From NCBI GenBank assembly GCA_954871525.1, contig OX940869.1, forward strand, positions 17,760,001-17,824,000: 64,000 nt of DNA, written 5' to 3'. The notes under the pieces are model-generated. The model ran no database searches. It saw only the letters and a list, made by a program, of their open reading frames with translations, and was not told the origin of the DNA. Position numbers and translations under genes: made by a program. Source of the stretch: Parietaria judaica (taxonomy: Eukaryota; Streptophyta; Magnoliopsida; Rosales; Urticaceae). Below, one piece after another: positions 46,434-56,195 of the stretch. Positions within the stretch are counted from its first letter, which is position 1. Each line of letters starts with the position of its first letter.

Positions 46434-47801
46434 TGTTGGTTGCAAAACGTATATGCAAATTTTACGCAAGTGCACGTGTCGACAAGTAATACAGTGTGCA
46501 AAGCACAAAGATCGATCCCACGGAGACTAAGTCAAGTTACGTATTTAATTACGAGTTATAAAAAAATATGAGACATCATGGAAAAATTCATTCAAAGCAA
46601 TAATCATTCAATTTGTAAATTAAAAATAGTGTCCAAACTGTTGATTAACAATAAAAAGGACAGAGAGACAAGAAATTTGATGATCAATAAGAGAAATCGG
46701 TTGGGCTTATGAATTACTTCGGGTTTGGTAAAATCAGCGATTGCTACAGAAATGCTATAGCATTTCCCAAGTAATCCGAAAACGACAATTTCGTAGGTTC
46801 TTCCGAACTTCCGATTGAAAACCAAATGTAAGTTAATCCTTCATATTCCTATGCAAGGATTAATTACGGGTTAAAATTGAATTCCAATTTCATGATCTAC
46901 ACGGAGAGTTATATATTCCTATATCCCTCTCAATCCTATGAACAAAATCCAAAGAATTAAACATGCATCAAGGTTGTATTTCCAATCCAATTCATATTTT
47001 CCAATAGAGATTAGATCTTAAACGCTATTAAGTCGAAACGAGAAATAGAGTTATATCAATTAAAACTCAACCATGAACAAGAAAAATACTAAATTCTATA
47101 GAAATCATTAATCAACCAAACCCTTAGTTCATCATTCACCCAACGCTAGAAAATTAGTTCATACTTGAATAACAAAAATTAGAAGAGAAAAGTGGTTCAA
47201 GATACAACATCAAACCGACAATATGTTGAACAAAATAAACCCGAGTTGATGTGTTGATGTGCCTTGCTTCTTCCTTGATGATCCTCTTGCTTGCTACCTT
47301 CTTTCTTCTTTTTTTTCCTTCTTCTCCAAGGCTGCGCAATAGCTTCTTGATATCCCCCTTTGCAGCTCGTTTTTTTTCTCCTTTGCTTGGTGGCTGATGA
47401 TGCTTTTTTTCTCTGCTTTCTTCTTAGCCTTTGATCATGTTATTCTCTTGATCCAATGGCTGATTCCATGTTGCCAAAAAGGGACAAAAATTAATTAGGG
47501 CAACTTTCTTAATTTGGCTCATTCTCTTGGTAATTGGGCCTAATTTATTAAGCCCAATCTTATCAAGTTATTAATTAGTACTCAAGTGAGATAACATGAA
47601 ATAAACACACATAAACTTGGTTCTTTTTGTCAATGTAAATCAATTTATGTGTTTATTTCAATGTTACACAATTATGTTCAAGCATTTATAATTTTAGCCT
47701 AATTTGGACAATAATGTCAATTTTATATCTACCTTTCGTTCGGGTTTTAATTATTAATCCCGTGAAAACCGTGTAATAACTCTATTATCATAGAGTTATC
47801 A
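46434..47801 (-). repeat. Athila 5' LTR
   Basis: 1,368 bp, nearly identical to 35837-37162. By eye about eight substitutions, seven of them transitions, and an extra segment of about 44 bp at 47716-47760 missing from the 3' LTR. Confidence 0.93.
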
Positions 47802-47806
47802 GTGGC

Positions 47807-48350
47807 TTTCCCAGAGTATGATGAAATTGTGAACTATGAGGCGGAGCACGGCGAAGCCGTGTACGACGAATCAATTTACTATGAGACGAAGTATGATGAA
47901 TCTATGCACGATGAGTACGAAAAACCTGTGTAAAACGAGGCGGAGTATGCCGAAGTGTACGACGAGACTGTGTACGTCGACAACATGTGCGCCGAGCATG
48001 AGGAGGCAGTGTATGATGAGGTCGGGCTTAATGAGGCCAAAGATAACAAAAAACAATTCGAGAGTGGAACAACCATATTTCTTGTTGTTTACAAGTCGTG
48101 TTTGACCAAAACAGTGAAGGTCGATGTTTTGTGGCGTCCGAGCAACCTTTTCCCAAAGAAAATTTCTTGGCTCGCTTTGAGAAAGAGGTGAACGAATCCA
48201 AAATTATTTTTGGATTAAACAAGTGTATAAAGAAGCCACCCGACAAGTCGCCCGACGTAACGATCACGACGCCCAACTCCGATGAGCCACCCGTTTTTAC
48301 TACCGACTTGCCCTAAGAAATTCGAGGATGAATTTTCTCACGCCGAAAGA
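47807..48350 (+). pseudogene. Gag/pol remnant, right of the Athila insertion, acidic YDE repeats
   Basis: Continues the frame of 35643-35831: VAFPEYDEIVNYEAE, then Tyr-Asp-Glu-rich repeats (AVYDES, TKYDES, VYDETVYVDNMCAEHEEA) broken by a TAA at about 47931. A second frame (48098-48316) reads FPKENFLARFEKEVNESK and ends near FEDEFSHAERMMR, like the tail of a Gypsy polyprotein. The whole of protease to integrase is missing, so this is an internally deleted element. A related YDE segment occurs on the minus strand near 59800. Confidence 0.45.
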
Positions 48351-48515
48351 ATGATGCGGATATTATTGGAAGGAAATAACCGAGATTCTAGCATTTAGTG
48401 ACGCAATGTCCAGTCTTTATTTTCAAATATTATGGTATTTAATTTTGATCATTATCATGTTATTGTAAGTTTATTTGATTACATGATTTATGGCTTTTGT
48501 TGCCTTATGTGTTTA

Positions 48516-48599
48516 TTTTCCTAAACTCATTTTTGGCGGCGAAAGTCACTATCGTCATACTTATATTGCAAATACATCCTTACAATATTAAATTTCACA
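48516..48599. other. Spacer after the old Gypsy LTR
   Basis: AT-rich; similarity to the left LTR copy stops here. Nothing recognised. Confidence 0.3.
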
Positions 48600-50840
48600 T
48601 TTTTTTTCATAATGTTAGACGGGCCACATCACTTGATCGTCCTCCTGACCGCAGCTTACTATTGGAAATATTCTGTATATGCCCTCTATTCAGATGCTAA
48701 TCCCATTGTATAAGATTATGGTCGTTTTCCTAGGAATGAATGGTTCTTATTAATGTTAATCTTATGTAGTTATCTGCGGATTATAGATATACATATCAAA
48801 TTGAAAGTTTGATCCTTAGTTCTTTAACTTCGCATTTATGTTAAGTCATCACACTGGGTCTATGTGAGGAGCTTTGACTAACATAAATAAAGAACTTAAA
48901 ATTGGTCCATAGTCTAGATCGGAAGTGGGAACTTCTGATAGAGAATGACTTTTGGTGAACTTAATAGATCACATACATGTAGTGACGTATTACCCGGTGA
49001 TACTGATGTCCGTACACTGTTAAGTTCATCATGTATGAAGTGTCTTCATATTGGATAGGGAGAGACTTATATCCGAAATCATCATTTAAGTCCGTCACTG
49101 AAGAAAGTACGATAAGGTCGCTGTGATGATCAGATGAAATTGGTTGATGTCCTGAGGTAATATGAGTTTGTGCGGTTTAACTTAAATGATCTTTGATTTA
49201 ATCGTTTCAGTTTACAATCGAGAATTCCTAACACTTTTATTTTAGGATCGGAAGGTTGACCGTGACAAACAACATGATTACAGATATGGATAATAACTTA
49301 ATGATTTCCTTATTATGATTTGTGGGAAGAAAATAAGTACTCATGCGCAGCTTACGGATTCATAACCCGGTAACTGAGTAGTTCGCAATACTCATAGATT
49401 AAGGTAGTGTCGTCAAAAGGGAGGAACGATAATAATATATTTACCCTTTTGATGAGAATCATATAATACGAAAACCGATCTTCACATATTTGATTGTATC
49501 AATGGACACCTGTGTTCATGAAGATATAATATAAACACACTTGAGAGTTCAGCTTCACGCTATAGTGGAATGTTACCGAAGTTGGTGAAAGTTTTACAAT
49601 TTCACTAGTAGCTCATGTGTGTTGTCCATTTGTTTCCTTTGTAGCTCCACAAGGATGACACCGCAATTATGTTTAATTATACTAATTAAACATTGAATAG
49701 ATCCAATCAAGAGCGATTCGTGATAGTTGTCACGAATTCATTTATTACCCTAAAAGTGACAAAAGTACCAAAGTTTTTAGTACTGGCCGGGAATGTGAAA
49801 ATTGATAATTGAATTTGATCCCTGAAAAATTCTAGGATTATGAAAAATCAAATTCTGTAAATTAATCATTTTGAATCGTGGCATTTTGATGTACAGCTTG
49901 AGAGGTATGGTCAAAACAGTTTTTCGGCTAAGGCCGAAATAGTCACTCTTTTTACCTGCGAATTTAAGAGAGAATTAAATATTGGAATTAATTCATGTAA
50001 TATTTAATAAAGAAAATAATCATAATGATTTTTGAATTATGGTTATGCGATTTTAGTGTTTTAATCTTGAAAATAATATAAGATTTGATTTATTAAATCT
50101 TATGTGATATTTTCCGAAAGATTTGTTTTTTGATTTATTCTTTATTTGATTTAATCATTAAATCAAATCTTCGAGTGAATGTCTCCAAAATTGGGTGAGA
50201 GAATCTCTCCAAAGTGGTTGGGCCAGTTTCCTATAAATAGAGGAGCCCTGGAACCATAAAACACAATCCATTAATTAGACTTCAGAAAAATCGTTTTCTC
50301 TCTCCCTCTCTCAATTCCTACGAATTCTCAGGGAAAATTCTTCCCGGGATTTTGGTTTTAGGCTTTAGTGGTTATTCTAGGAGAGCCTACGCTCTCAGCG
50401 ACGTAATCCCGGAGAATACATCGGAAGACAACTGGGAGTTATCTTCTCACAGAAAATCGCAAAGAGCATGTGGACCGGAGACACGGAGTTCTTGAAGATC
50501 AGAGAACGCAAACAGAATTGTCGAAGGTGTCAGGTACGCGTTTATGTGTTTATCGATTATGATATTATTTACTGTTACTCGTGGCTCAATTAAATCATAT
50601 AATAATGGGTTAAGAAAATTATTTTATTACGATCGGGCAAATTAATTTTTGTTTTATGTATAACCGGATGCGGTAATAGGGATTATTGGTATGGGACTCT
50701 AATCCTCGTTAAAATATTTTAAAAGGTTACCCCACGCGTCGTACATAATGAGCAAAAATTTCTTATGGGAATTCTTTGAGAATCAAATCCCAGGGAATCG
50801 GCATCATAGCGATATCGATCTCAGCAATCGGTATCAAAGC
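48600..50840 (+). mobile_element. Probable copia-type LTR remnant ending at a primer site
   Basis: A long non-coding block contains a TATA box (TATAAATAG at 50232-50240) followed by a leader-like stretch and, at about 50830, CGGTATCAAAGCTAG, close to the initiator-tRNA-Met primer site TGGTATCAGAGC used by copia elements. A start such as TGTTAGACGGGCC (48614) would give an LTR of about 2.2 kb. No downstream gag-pol follows and no second LTR was seen, so the rest has been lost. Class and limits are tentative. Confidence 0.35.
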
Positions 50841-52420
50841 TAGATGTCAATCCCAACACCTACTACCTATAGTAGCTCTCATCGCCTGAATACACCTGAA
50901 TACGGGCACTAGAACGCGGTCGAGAGGACGATCAAGAAAGGCTCACATATGGCATGTAAGTATATGTAGTGATGTGGCGCGTCTATTATGAAGAAAAGAA
51001 ATGTGGCATTTAACGTTGTAAAAATGTACTGGCAATAAAAGTGTGATGTTAGCGATTTTCGCAAAAAAAAAAAAAAAATATGAGTTTAGTGACTTATTTG
51101 TAAGAAATTGATGAGTTCAATAACTTTCTTCGCTAAAATATGAGTTTATTGATTTATTTGTAAAAAAAAATAATGAGTTCGATGACTTTTGTTGCAAAAT
51201 TCCCTTTAAAAAATTTCAAACATTACCTTTTATTCTTTTTTATATTGAGTATTGACAAGACTTAAACAACAAGTGGAATAAATTTTAGAATGAAGTAATA
51301 AAAATAGTGAAAATTTAAAACTTTGATCATGTAATAAAAATCAGTTTAAGCAACGTACTATATATTGTAAAAATCATGTAACGGACGTACTGTTGTAAAA
51401 ATCAAATATTAAGGACTATATAGTGTCAACGTACTGTTGTCTGATTAATCACCAAATAATGGACGTAGGCAGATATGTCTGATATCAATCCTTTGCATGT
51501 AAGCGAAATGGGCAATTAGATGTTCACTTGTAGTCTTGTACATAATGTAATTATCATCAATGATATGAATTATTGAATTTTTGGTCAAACTAAATTTCTC
51601 GTTTTTTTTTCTTGTGTTTCAAATTCATGAAGATAATTTTATTTTATTTTTTCTTTCATAATTTTAGCTGAATTGAATTGCAAATATATACCGAGAGAGA
51701 GAGAGGCAAGCGGAGAATCTTCATCGCTCAATCCTTATTGTTTAACACTACTGATGATACTATATACTCTGAGAAATTGGAAGATTTGATTTTTTTTTTA
51801 TTATTAAATCCGGATTTCGACTACAGGTGTATGTAATGACGATAACTAGAATTCGAGGTTTCATGAATTTGATATTGCTCTAAATCATGGATTATCATGA
51901 TTTATTAGCCACAATTAAATTTAAATAATTTGAATTTCAGTAACTCGAAGAAAGAAAGAAAAAAACTAGAATTCTGACTTTGTATTTTTCCAGTACTGGA
52001 ATTTCAAAATACATTCTTACTTATTAAAACTGGATTTTATATAATCTTTAATTTACCACTATTTGATTTTTTATCCCCAAAATTTTAAAACGAATTTTTC
52101 GATACCTTTTAGGTCAAAATTACCCTTAAGTTTATGACAGTTTATAAAATCGTTTTTGACTGTTCAAGATAATTTTTGACAATTTTTTAAGGGTAATTTT
52201 AATTCTAAGAACATCGAACGAGTAAATCTACAACTTTAAAAACTTGAGGATTAAAAAACTAGTAAATGGAGGATCAAAAATCAAATTTTCCTTCCTTCTT
52301 TATCAAACCCTCACTCATACACACACACTACTAAAAGAACACATGAATCTACCTTTAACAAACATTACGAGCGAGGATTGGAGGAAGATGAAATCATAAA
52401 TATAAAGACATGATCATATG
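50841..52420. other. Intergenic AT-rich DNA
   Basis: No gene recognised. A poly(A) run lies at about 51064. Two related phrases (ATATGAGTTTA.TGA.TTATTTGTAA) at about 51080 and 51137 form a short duplication. Confidence 0.4.
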
Positions 52421-52840
52421 CTACTGAGAGCAGCTGCGGCTAAATGGACTGCCACAGTTTTTCTGGCTACTATTCTTCTCGGGGCTGCAGTTTTTTGGCT
52501 GCCCCCGCTTGCCGCTGCAAGCCCCCTTATTCCGCTTCCCCGTTCCTCCCGTCCCGGTACCTTTCCCCGTGGCCAGCATTCGCCCGGCGTGGGCGCTGCC
52601 GTAGTAGACGTTCTCCTCCACCAGCAGCAACTCCAGCTCCAAGTCCTCCGCGATCCGGCAATCCGTGCAGCCCCCGCAAGTGCCGTTATTGTTAATCTTT
52701 GCAAGCATGGTGCCCTCCCCCGTCGCCCGCAAGCTCGTGCAGACGAGGAAAAGTGCCACCGCGACCGCGGTGGTTGACGGTCTCGGAGGGCGAGCACGGC
52801 GCCTCCTCGATTGCTCGGTCGCGATATCCAGCGCCACCAT
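52421..52840 (-). CDS. Divergent RALF-like cysteine-rich secreted peptide precursor
   Basis: 139 codons from ATG 52840. A basic start (EQSRRRRARPPRP) is followed by a hydrophobic signal segment (TTAVAVALFLVCTSL), a pro-region with CGGCTDCRIAEDLELELLL (RALF pro-regions often have a comparable Cys-plus-acidic stretch), then GRMLA, in the place of the RALF processing site RRILA. The mature part has ACSGKRGQPKNC, with nine residues between the cysteines as in RALF CSRRGASYYNC, and SPFSRSC, matching RALF NPYSRGC. Differences: no YISY motif, one extra Cys, and a TAG three codons after the last Cys, so the fourth conserved cysteine of RALF is missing. RALFs bind FERONIA-type receptors at the cell surface and change pH and growth. 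An LTR begins 90 bp upstream of the start codon. The family assignment is by motif spacing only. Confidence 0.55.
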   Translation of the reverse strand: MVALDIATEQSRRRRARPPRPSTTAVAVALFLVCTSLRATGEGTMLAKINNNGTCGGCTDCRIAEDLELELLLVEENVYYGSAHAGRMLATGKGTGTGGTGKRNKGACSGKRGQPKNCSPEKNSSQKNCGSPFSRSCSQ

Positions 52841-52929
52841 GGATGGTGCTGTTTTCGTGAGTACTTAGCTTTGCAAGCCGGAACAAGTTATAGTGGGAGA
52901 AGGAAAATTCATGCGTTTCATATTGATTA

Positions 52930-54167
52930 TGTTATGGGTGATTTTTCCCCAAATCAATTCCGGCCCAAAAAGCCCCAAAAAAGCTCGTATCTTAAAAACC
53001 GAGAAGCCCAAAAAACGCGGACACAATTTTTATTATTAAAATTATAACTAAACGGTGAAGCGCGCCGCCCCCGCTCCGTGACGGGACGGGACGTCAGGAC
53101 GCATTTTCACGCCTAGTATGGTTATTCCGCAGCGCGGCGGAGCGAACCCCGCGCCGCCGCGGTGCGGAGGACTAAAGTGACAATATTTTACTGCTCGCAA
53201 GTCCCCGACCCCTCCTATAAATAGAAGCTCATTCTGAACAAACGGTAACTCCGATTCAAACGCTCTAGATAGCGATAAACACCATTTTCTCTCTTCTATA
53301 TATATATTCTGGTAGGAATACCCGACGACCTGCCCTACGGAGGTTCCGGTTCTCAGTGGTCGCCGACCTATATCCCGAGTCCTAGGACTTTGCGGTAACG
53401 CGTCGGAGGACTCGGTTCCGGTCCGACGGTTAGTGGAGGGTCCGATCTGCCAGAGGAGCTAGCTAGAGCGGAAGCGCTGGAGGAATCCCCGGCCTACCGG
53501 AGTAGCTAGAGCGGAAGCGCTGGAGGAATCCCTGGCCTACCGGAGGAATCGCCAACTCCCCAGAAGAAGGTCCGAGTGCCGTCCTACTCCCACCAGCTAG
53601 AGCAGAAGCGCTGGAGGAATCCCCGGCCTACCAGAGGAATCGCCAACTCCCCAGAGGAAGGTCCGAGCGCTGTCCTACCGGAGGAATCGCCAACTCCCCA
53701 GAGAAAGGTCCGAGCGCCGTCCTACTCCCACCAGCTAGAGTGGAAGTGCTGGAGGAATCCCCGGCCTACCGGAGGAATCGCCGACTCCTATAGAGAAGGC
53801 GCCGAAGGAATCCACGTCTCCACGACCATTAACTCCAGGCTCGTCCAGGCCAGCTAGGAACGGCTCTATCAACGCCTGCTTTGAACTACGAGATGACCTG
53901 ATCCCACTTAGATACAAGTGGGTACGTAGGCAGCCTCACCACACTCAACGAGGCGCGGCATCACATCATCATCACCCCCGGCTCTCCCAGTCATCGACTG
54001 CTCCAGCTACGATCGTCGACCTGCCCTACGGAGGGTCCGATCCGCCTTACCCTTCAGGAACAGTGAGTCAAGCATCTAGCCCAGAAAAGTCAACAAACGG
54101 CGATAGGCCCGGCCCAATATCCAGCTTTGGGCCGCTACAGTGTTTGATCCATTTTTCGGCATCAACA
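52930..54167 (+). repeat. 5' LTR of the Tat-like element
   Basis: Starts TGTTATGGGTGATTTTTCCC and ends CGGCATCAACA, like the two solo LTRs. A TATA box (TATAAATAG) lies at 53216-53224. The closing section (GGCCCGGCCCAATATCCAGC to GGCATCAACA) matches the ends of the solo LTRs. Confidence 0.8.
53460..53790 (+). repeat. Minisatellite in the LTR
   Basis: Units built from CTACCGGAGGAATCGCCAAC, CCCCAGAGGAAGGTCCGAGC and GCTAGAGCGGAAGCGCTGG are repeated three to five times in varying order. The same minisatellite recurs at 55668-55920. Confidence 0.8.
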
Positions 54168-54261
54168 TTTTGGCGCTAGAAGGAGGGGTGCAACATCGAG
54201 ATCAAACCTCTGAGTACCCCCCAGCAACCGGTTTTTCAACCTTTTTTTTCCACCTTCCGGG

Positions 54262-55740
54262 ATGTCTACCAAGTCAACAGAGCGTACGTCATCCCGCCCA
54301 GCGGCAAGCATTGCCCAGAACACACGAACTCAGGTCCACGCACGCCAGAATCGAGCTCAAAATCAACCAGAGACAAGCGTCCGCCAAGATCCAATAAGCA
54401 ACGAAACCAATGAGCGAATAACACGGATAGAAGACAACATCTTCCGGCTGACCGGGCTAGTCTCCAAACGCCTAGAACACGACACTACCATTCAAGAAGT
54501 CATCGGTGAAGAAGGAAGCCCAACGGAGGAAGCGCTAGAGCCGACACAGAGACTTCGTCCCGAGACTCGGCAACAGCTAGACCCCGAAGACATCCAGAGA
54601 CCGGCGCAATCACAAGCAACGCGAAGATCGGCATTCGACCGACTTGGGAGAGAAGAAGACGTGGCAGATAGCGGAGAAGCACAAAGACTTAACCCGCCAC
54701 AACGTACGAACATCAGAATACGAGCGGAAAACGAGGATGACCTCAGAGCCCGCATCAACTTCCACGGTCAAGATGAAGATCTGCGACAGCACATCAACCG
54801 TCGACGAGGAACTTCTCATAACCAGAGCTCGCAAGAGTACGAAGACGACGATGAAACATGGATGTCTGAGAGACCTCGTCACCCGCAAAGCATCCCGGCA
54901 CGCCTAGCAATGGGGAACGAGATTTCCATAACGATACCATCCCGAGGGACAGCCCCGGCAAGCGACACCAGATTAAGAGATGTCGTTCAGGCACTAGAGA
55001 GAAAAGTTCAAGAGCTCATTGCGGCCAAAGATGCGAGCCCAGCCATCCGAAGCGTAGTTGAAGGAACCGTCTCCCCTCTCGCCGATCGCATACTCGCGGA
55101 CGATATTGTCGGAGACCTCCGCTTCCCACCGAATCTCGTCTACGACGGTACCACCGACCCCACATACCACCTTGTCCAATACCAGTGGTCGATGCGAGTA
55201 AAAAAATGTTCTGCTTCCACGATGTGCCAAGCGTTTTGCCTCACCCTCGCCGGTCCCGCTTTTGAATGGTACCAACGACTCCCGAAGGGCTCCATCGGAT
55301 CTTTTGAAGAGTTGAAAGAGCGTTTCATCTCTCGTTTTGCAAGTTCGGTGATACAGCGAAAAGAAAAGTCTTACCTATGGTCCCTCAAGCGGCACGAAGA
55401 TGAATCCCTCGAAGACTACCTGAATAGGTTCATAGAAGAGGCCAACAAGGTCGCCGACTACACCGACAACGACGCCATCATCGCTGTGATCGACGGCCTC
55501 CCGAAGGGCGACTTTGCTCGATCGTTCGTCGCGAAAAGGCCGATCTCTATGGCAGAGTTGATGGCGAGAGCGGCACAACACATCTCAGTCGAAGAATACT
55601 TCAACAACCGAAGCAAGATTAACCAAGGAAGCCGGCGCCGAGACAATAGCAAGATCAGCGACGAGAAATCCCCGGCCTACCGGAGGAATCGCCAACTCCC
55701 CAGAAGAAGGTCCGAGCGCCGTCCTACTCCTACCAACTAG
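54262..55740 (+). CDS. Gag of a Tat-like Gypsy element, C-terminus run into LTR sequence
   Basis: ATG 54262 (MSTKSTERTSSRPAAS) opens 492 codons. An N-terminal Gln/Arg/Glu-rich region precedes the retrotransposon gag domain: FPPNLVYDGTTDPTYHLVQY, CQAFCLTLAGPAFEWYQRLP, FEELKERFISRFASS, RHEDESLEDYLNRFIEE, MAELMARAAQHISVEEYF. Gag forms the particle that packages the RNA. From about residue 470 (KSPAYRRNRQLPRRRSERRP) the frame reads translated LTR minisatellite and stops at 55738-55740, so the natural gag end, with any zinc knuckle, and all of pol are missing. The gag portion itself has no stop, unlike most other element genes in the window. Confidence 0.8.
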   Translation: MSTKSTERTSSRPAASIAQNTRTQVHARQNRAQNQPETSVRQDPISNETNERITRIEDNIFRLTGLVSKRLEHDTTIQEVIGEEGSPTEEALEPTQRLRPETRQQLDPEDIQRPAQSQATRRSAFDRLGREEDVADSGEAQRLNPPQRTNIRIRAENEDDLRARINFHGQDEDLRQHINRRRGTSHNQSSQEYEDDDETWMSERPRHPQSIPARLAMGNEISITIPSRGTAPASDTRLRDVVQALERKVQELIAAKDASPAIRSVVEGTVSPLADRILADDIVGDLRFPPNLVYDGTTDPTYHLVQYQWSMRVKKCSASTMCQAFCLTLAGPAFEWYQRLPKGSIGSFEELKERFISRFASSVIQRKEKSYLWSLKRHEDESLEDYLNRFIEEANKVADYTDNDAIIAVIDGLPKGDFARSFVAKRPISMAELMARAAQHISVEEYFNNRSKINQGSRRRDNSKISDEKSPAYRRNRQLPRRRSERRPTPTN

Positions 55741-56195
55741 AGCGGAAGCGCTGGAGGAATCCCCGGCCTACCGGAGGAATCGCCAACTCCCCAGAGGAAG
55801 GTCCGAGCGCCGTCCTACCGGAGGAATCGCCAACTCCCTAGAGGAAGGTCCGAGCGCCATCCTACTCCCACCAGCTAGAGTGGAAGTGCTGGAGGAATCC
55901 CCGGCCTACCGGAGGAATTGCCGACTCCTATAGAGAAGGCGCCGAAGGAATCCACGCCTCCACGACCATTAACTCCAGGCTCGTCCAGGCCAGCTAGGAA
56001 CGGCTCCATCAATGCCTGCTTTGAACTACGAGATGACCTGATCCCACTTAGCTGCAAGTGGGTACGTAGGCAGCCTCACCACACTCAACAAGGCGCGGCA
56101 TCACATCATCATCACCCCCGGCTCTCCCAGTCATCGACTGCTCCAGCTACGATCGTCGACCTGCCCTACGGAGGGTCCGATCCGCCTTACCCTTC
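55668..56195 (+). repeat. Partial second LTR copy fused to foreign integrase sequence
   Basis: Nearly the same as 53518-54052, including the minisatellite, the block around CCACGACCATTAACTCCAGG and GGAGGGTCCGATCCGCC. Identity stops sharply on the right at CTTACCCTTC: the LTR goes on AGGAACAG, here the sequence goes on GCTAATCC. The left edge is the gag junction. It therefore lacks both LTR ends. Confidence 0.85.

Larger units (their letters stand above)
35837..47801 (-). mobile_element. Athila-type Ty3/Gypsy LTR retrotransposon, complete
   Basis: Two LTRs (35837-37162 and 46434-47801) bound 11,965 bp, and the 5-bp target duplication GTGGC is perfect (35832-35836, 47802-47806). On the minus strand the order is 5' LTR, primer site TGGCGCCGTTGCCGGGGA, gag-protease-reverse transcriptase-RNase H-integrase, an env-like ORF, a polypurine tract and the 3' LTR. 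The primer site, the long gap after integrase and the extra ORF are characteristic of the Athila clade. By eye the LTRs differ at about eight positions in about 1,320 bp plus one indel, so the insertion is recent. The coding regions nevertheless hold three in-frame stops. Confidence 0.95.
35262..48515 (+). mobile_element. Old Gypsy-type remnant, split by the Athila element
   Basis: A segment beginning CCAG(C/T)CTTTATTTTCAAATA at about 35262 recurs at about 48409 and is similar for roughly 120 bp (up to GTTGCCTTATGTGTTTA). I read these as the remains of its two LTRs. Between them, outside the Athila insertion, are a gag-like open frame (35643-35831) that continues in frame after the insertion (47807 on) and a polyprotein tail (to about 48350). 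Most of pol is missing. The exact limits are uncertain. Confidence 0.5.
52930..55667 (+). mobile_element. Tat/Retand-like Gypsy element, 5' part (LTR, primer site, gag)
   Basis: The LTR (52930-54167) is followed directly by TTTTGGCGCTAGAAGGAGGG, a primer-site-like sequence, and by a gag ORF from 54262. Pol is absent: after gag the sequence passes into a second copy of part of the LTR (55668-56195). So the element has lost its pol region and the ends of its 3' LTR. It lies head-away from the RALF-like gene, 90 bp upstream of that gene's ATG. Confidence 0.75.

Noticed and set aside
52414..52797. Overlapping ORFs on both strands at the RALF-like gene (127, 119 and 83 codons)
   Set aside because: GC-rich DNA leaves several frames open; only the 139-codon minus-strand frame has a signal peptide and ordered cysteines.
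54492..55652. Several 60-93-codon ORFs opposite to or overlapping the Tat-like gag
   Set aside because: They overlap a well-supported gag domain and have no recognisable content.
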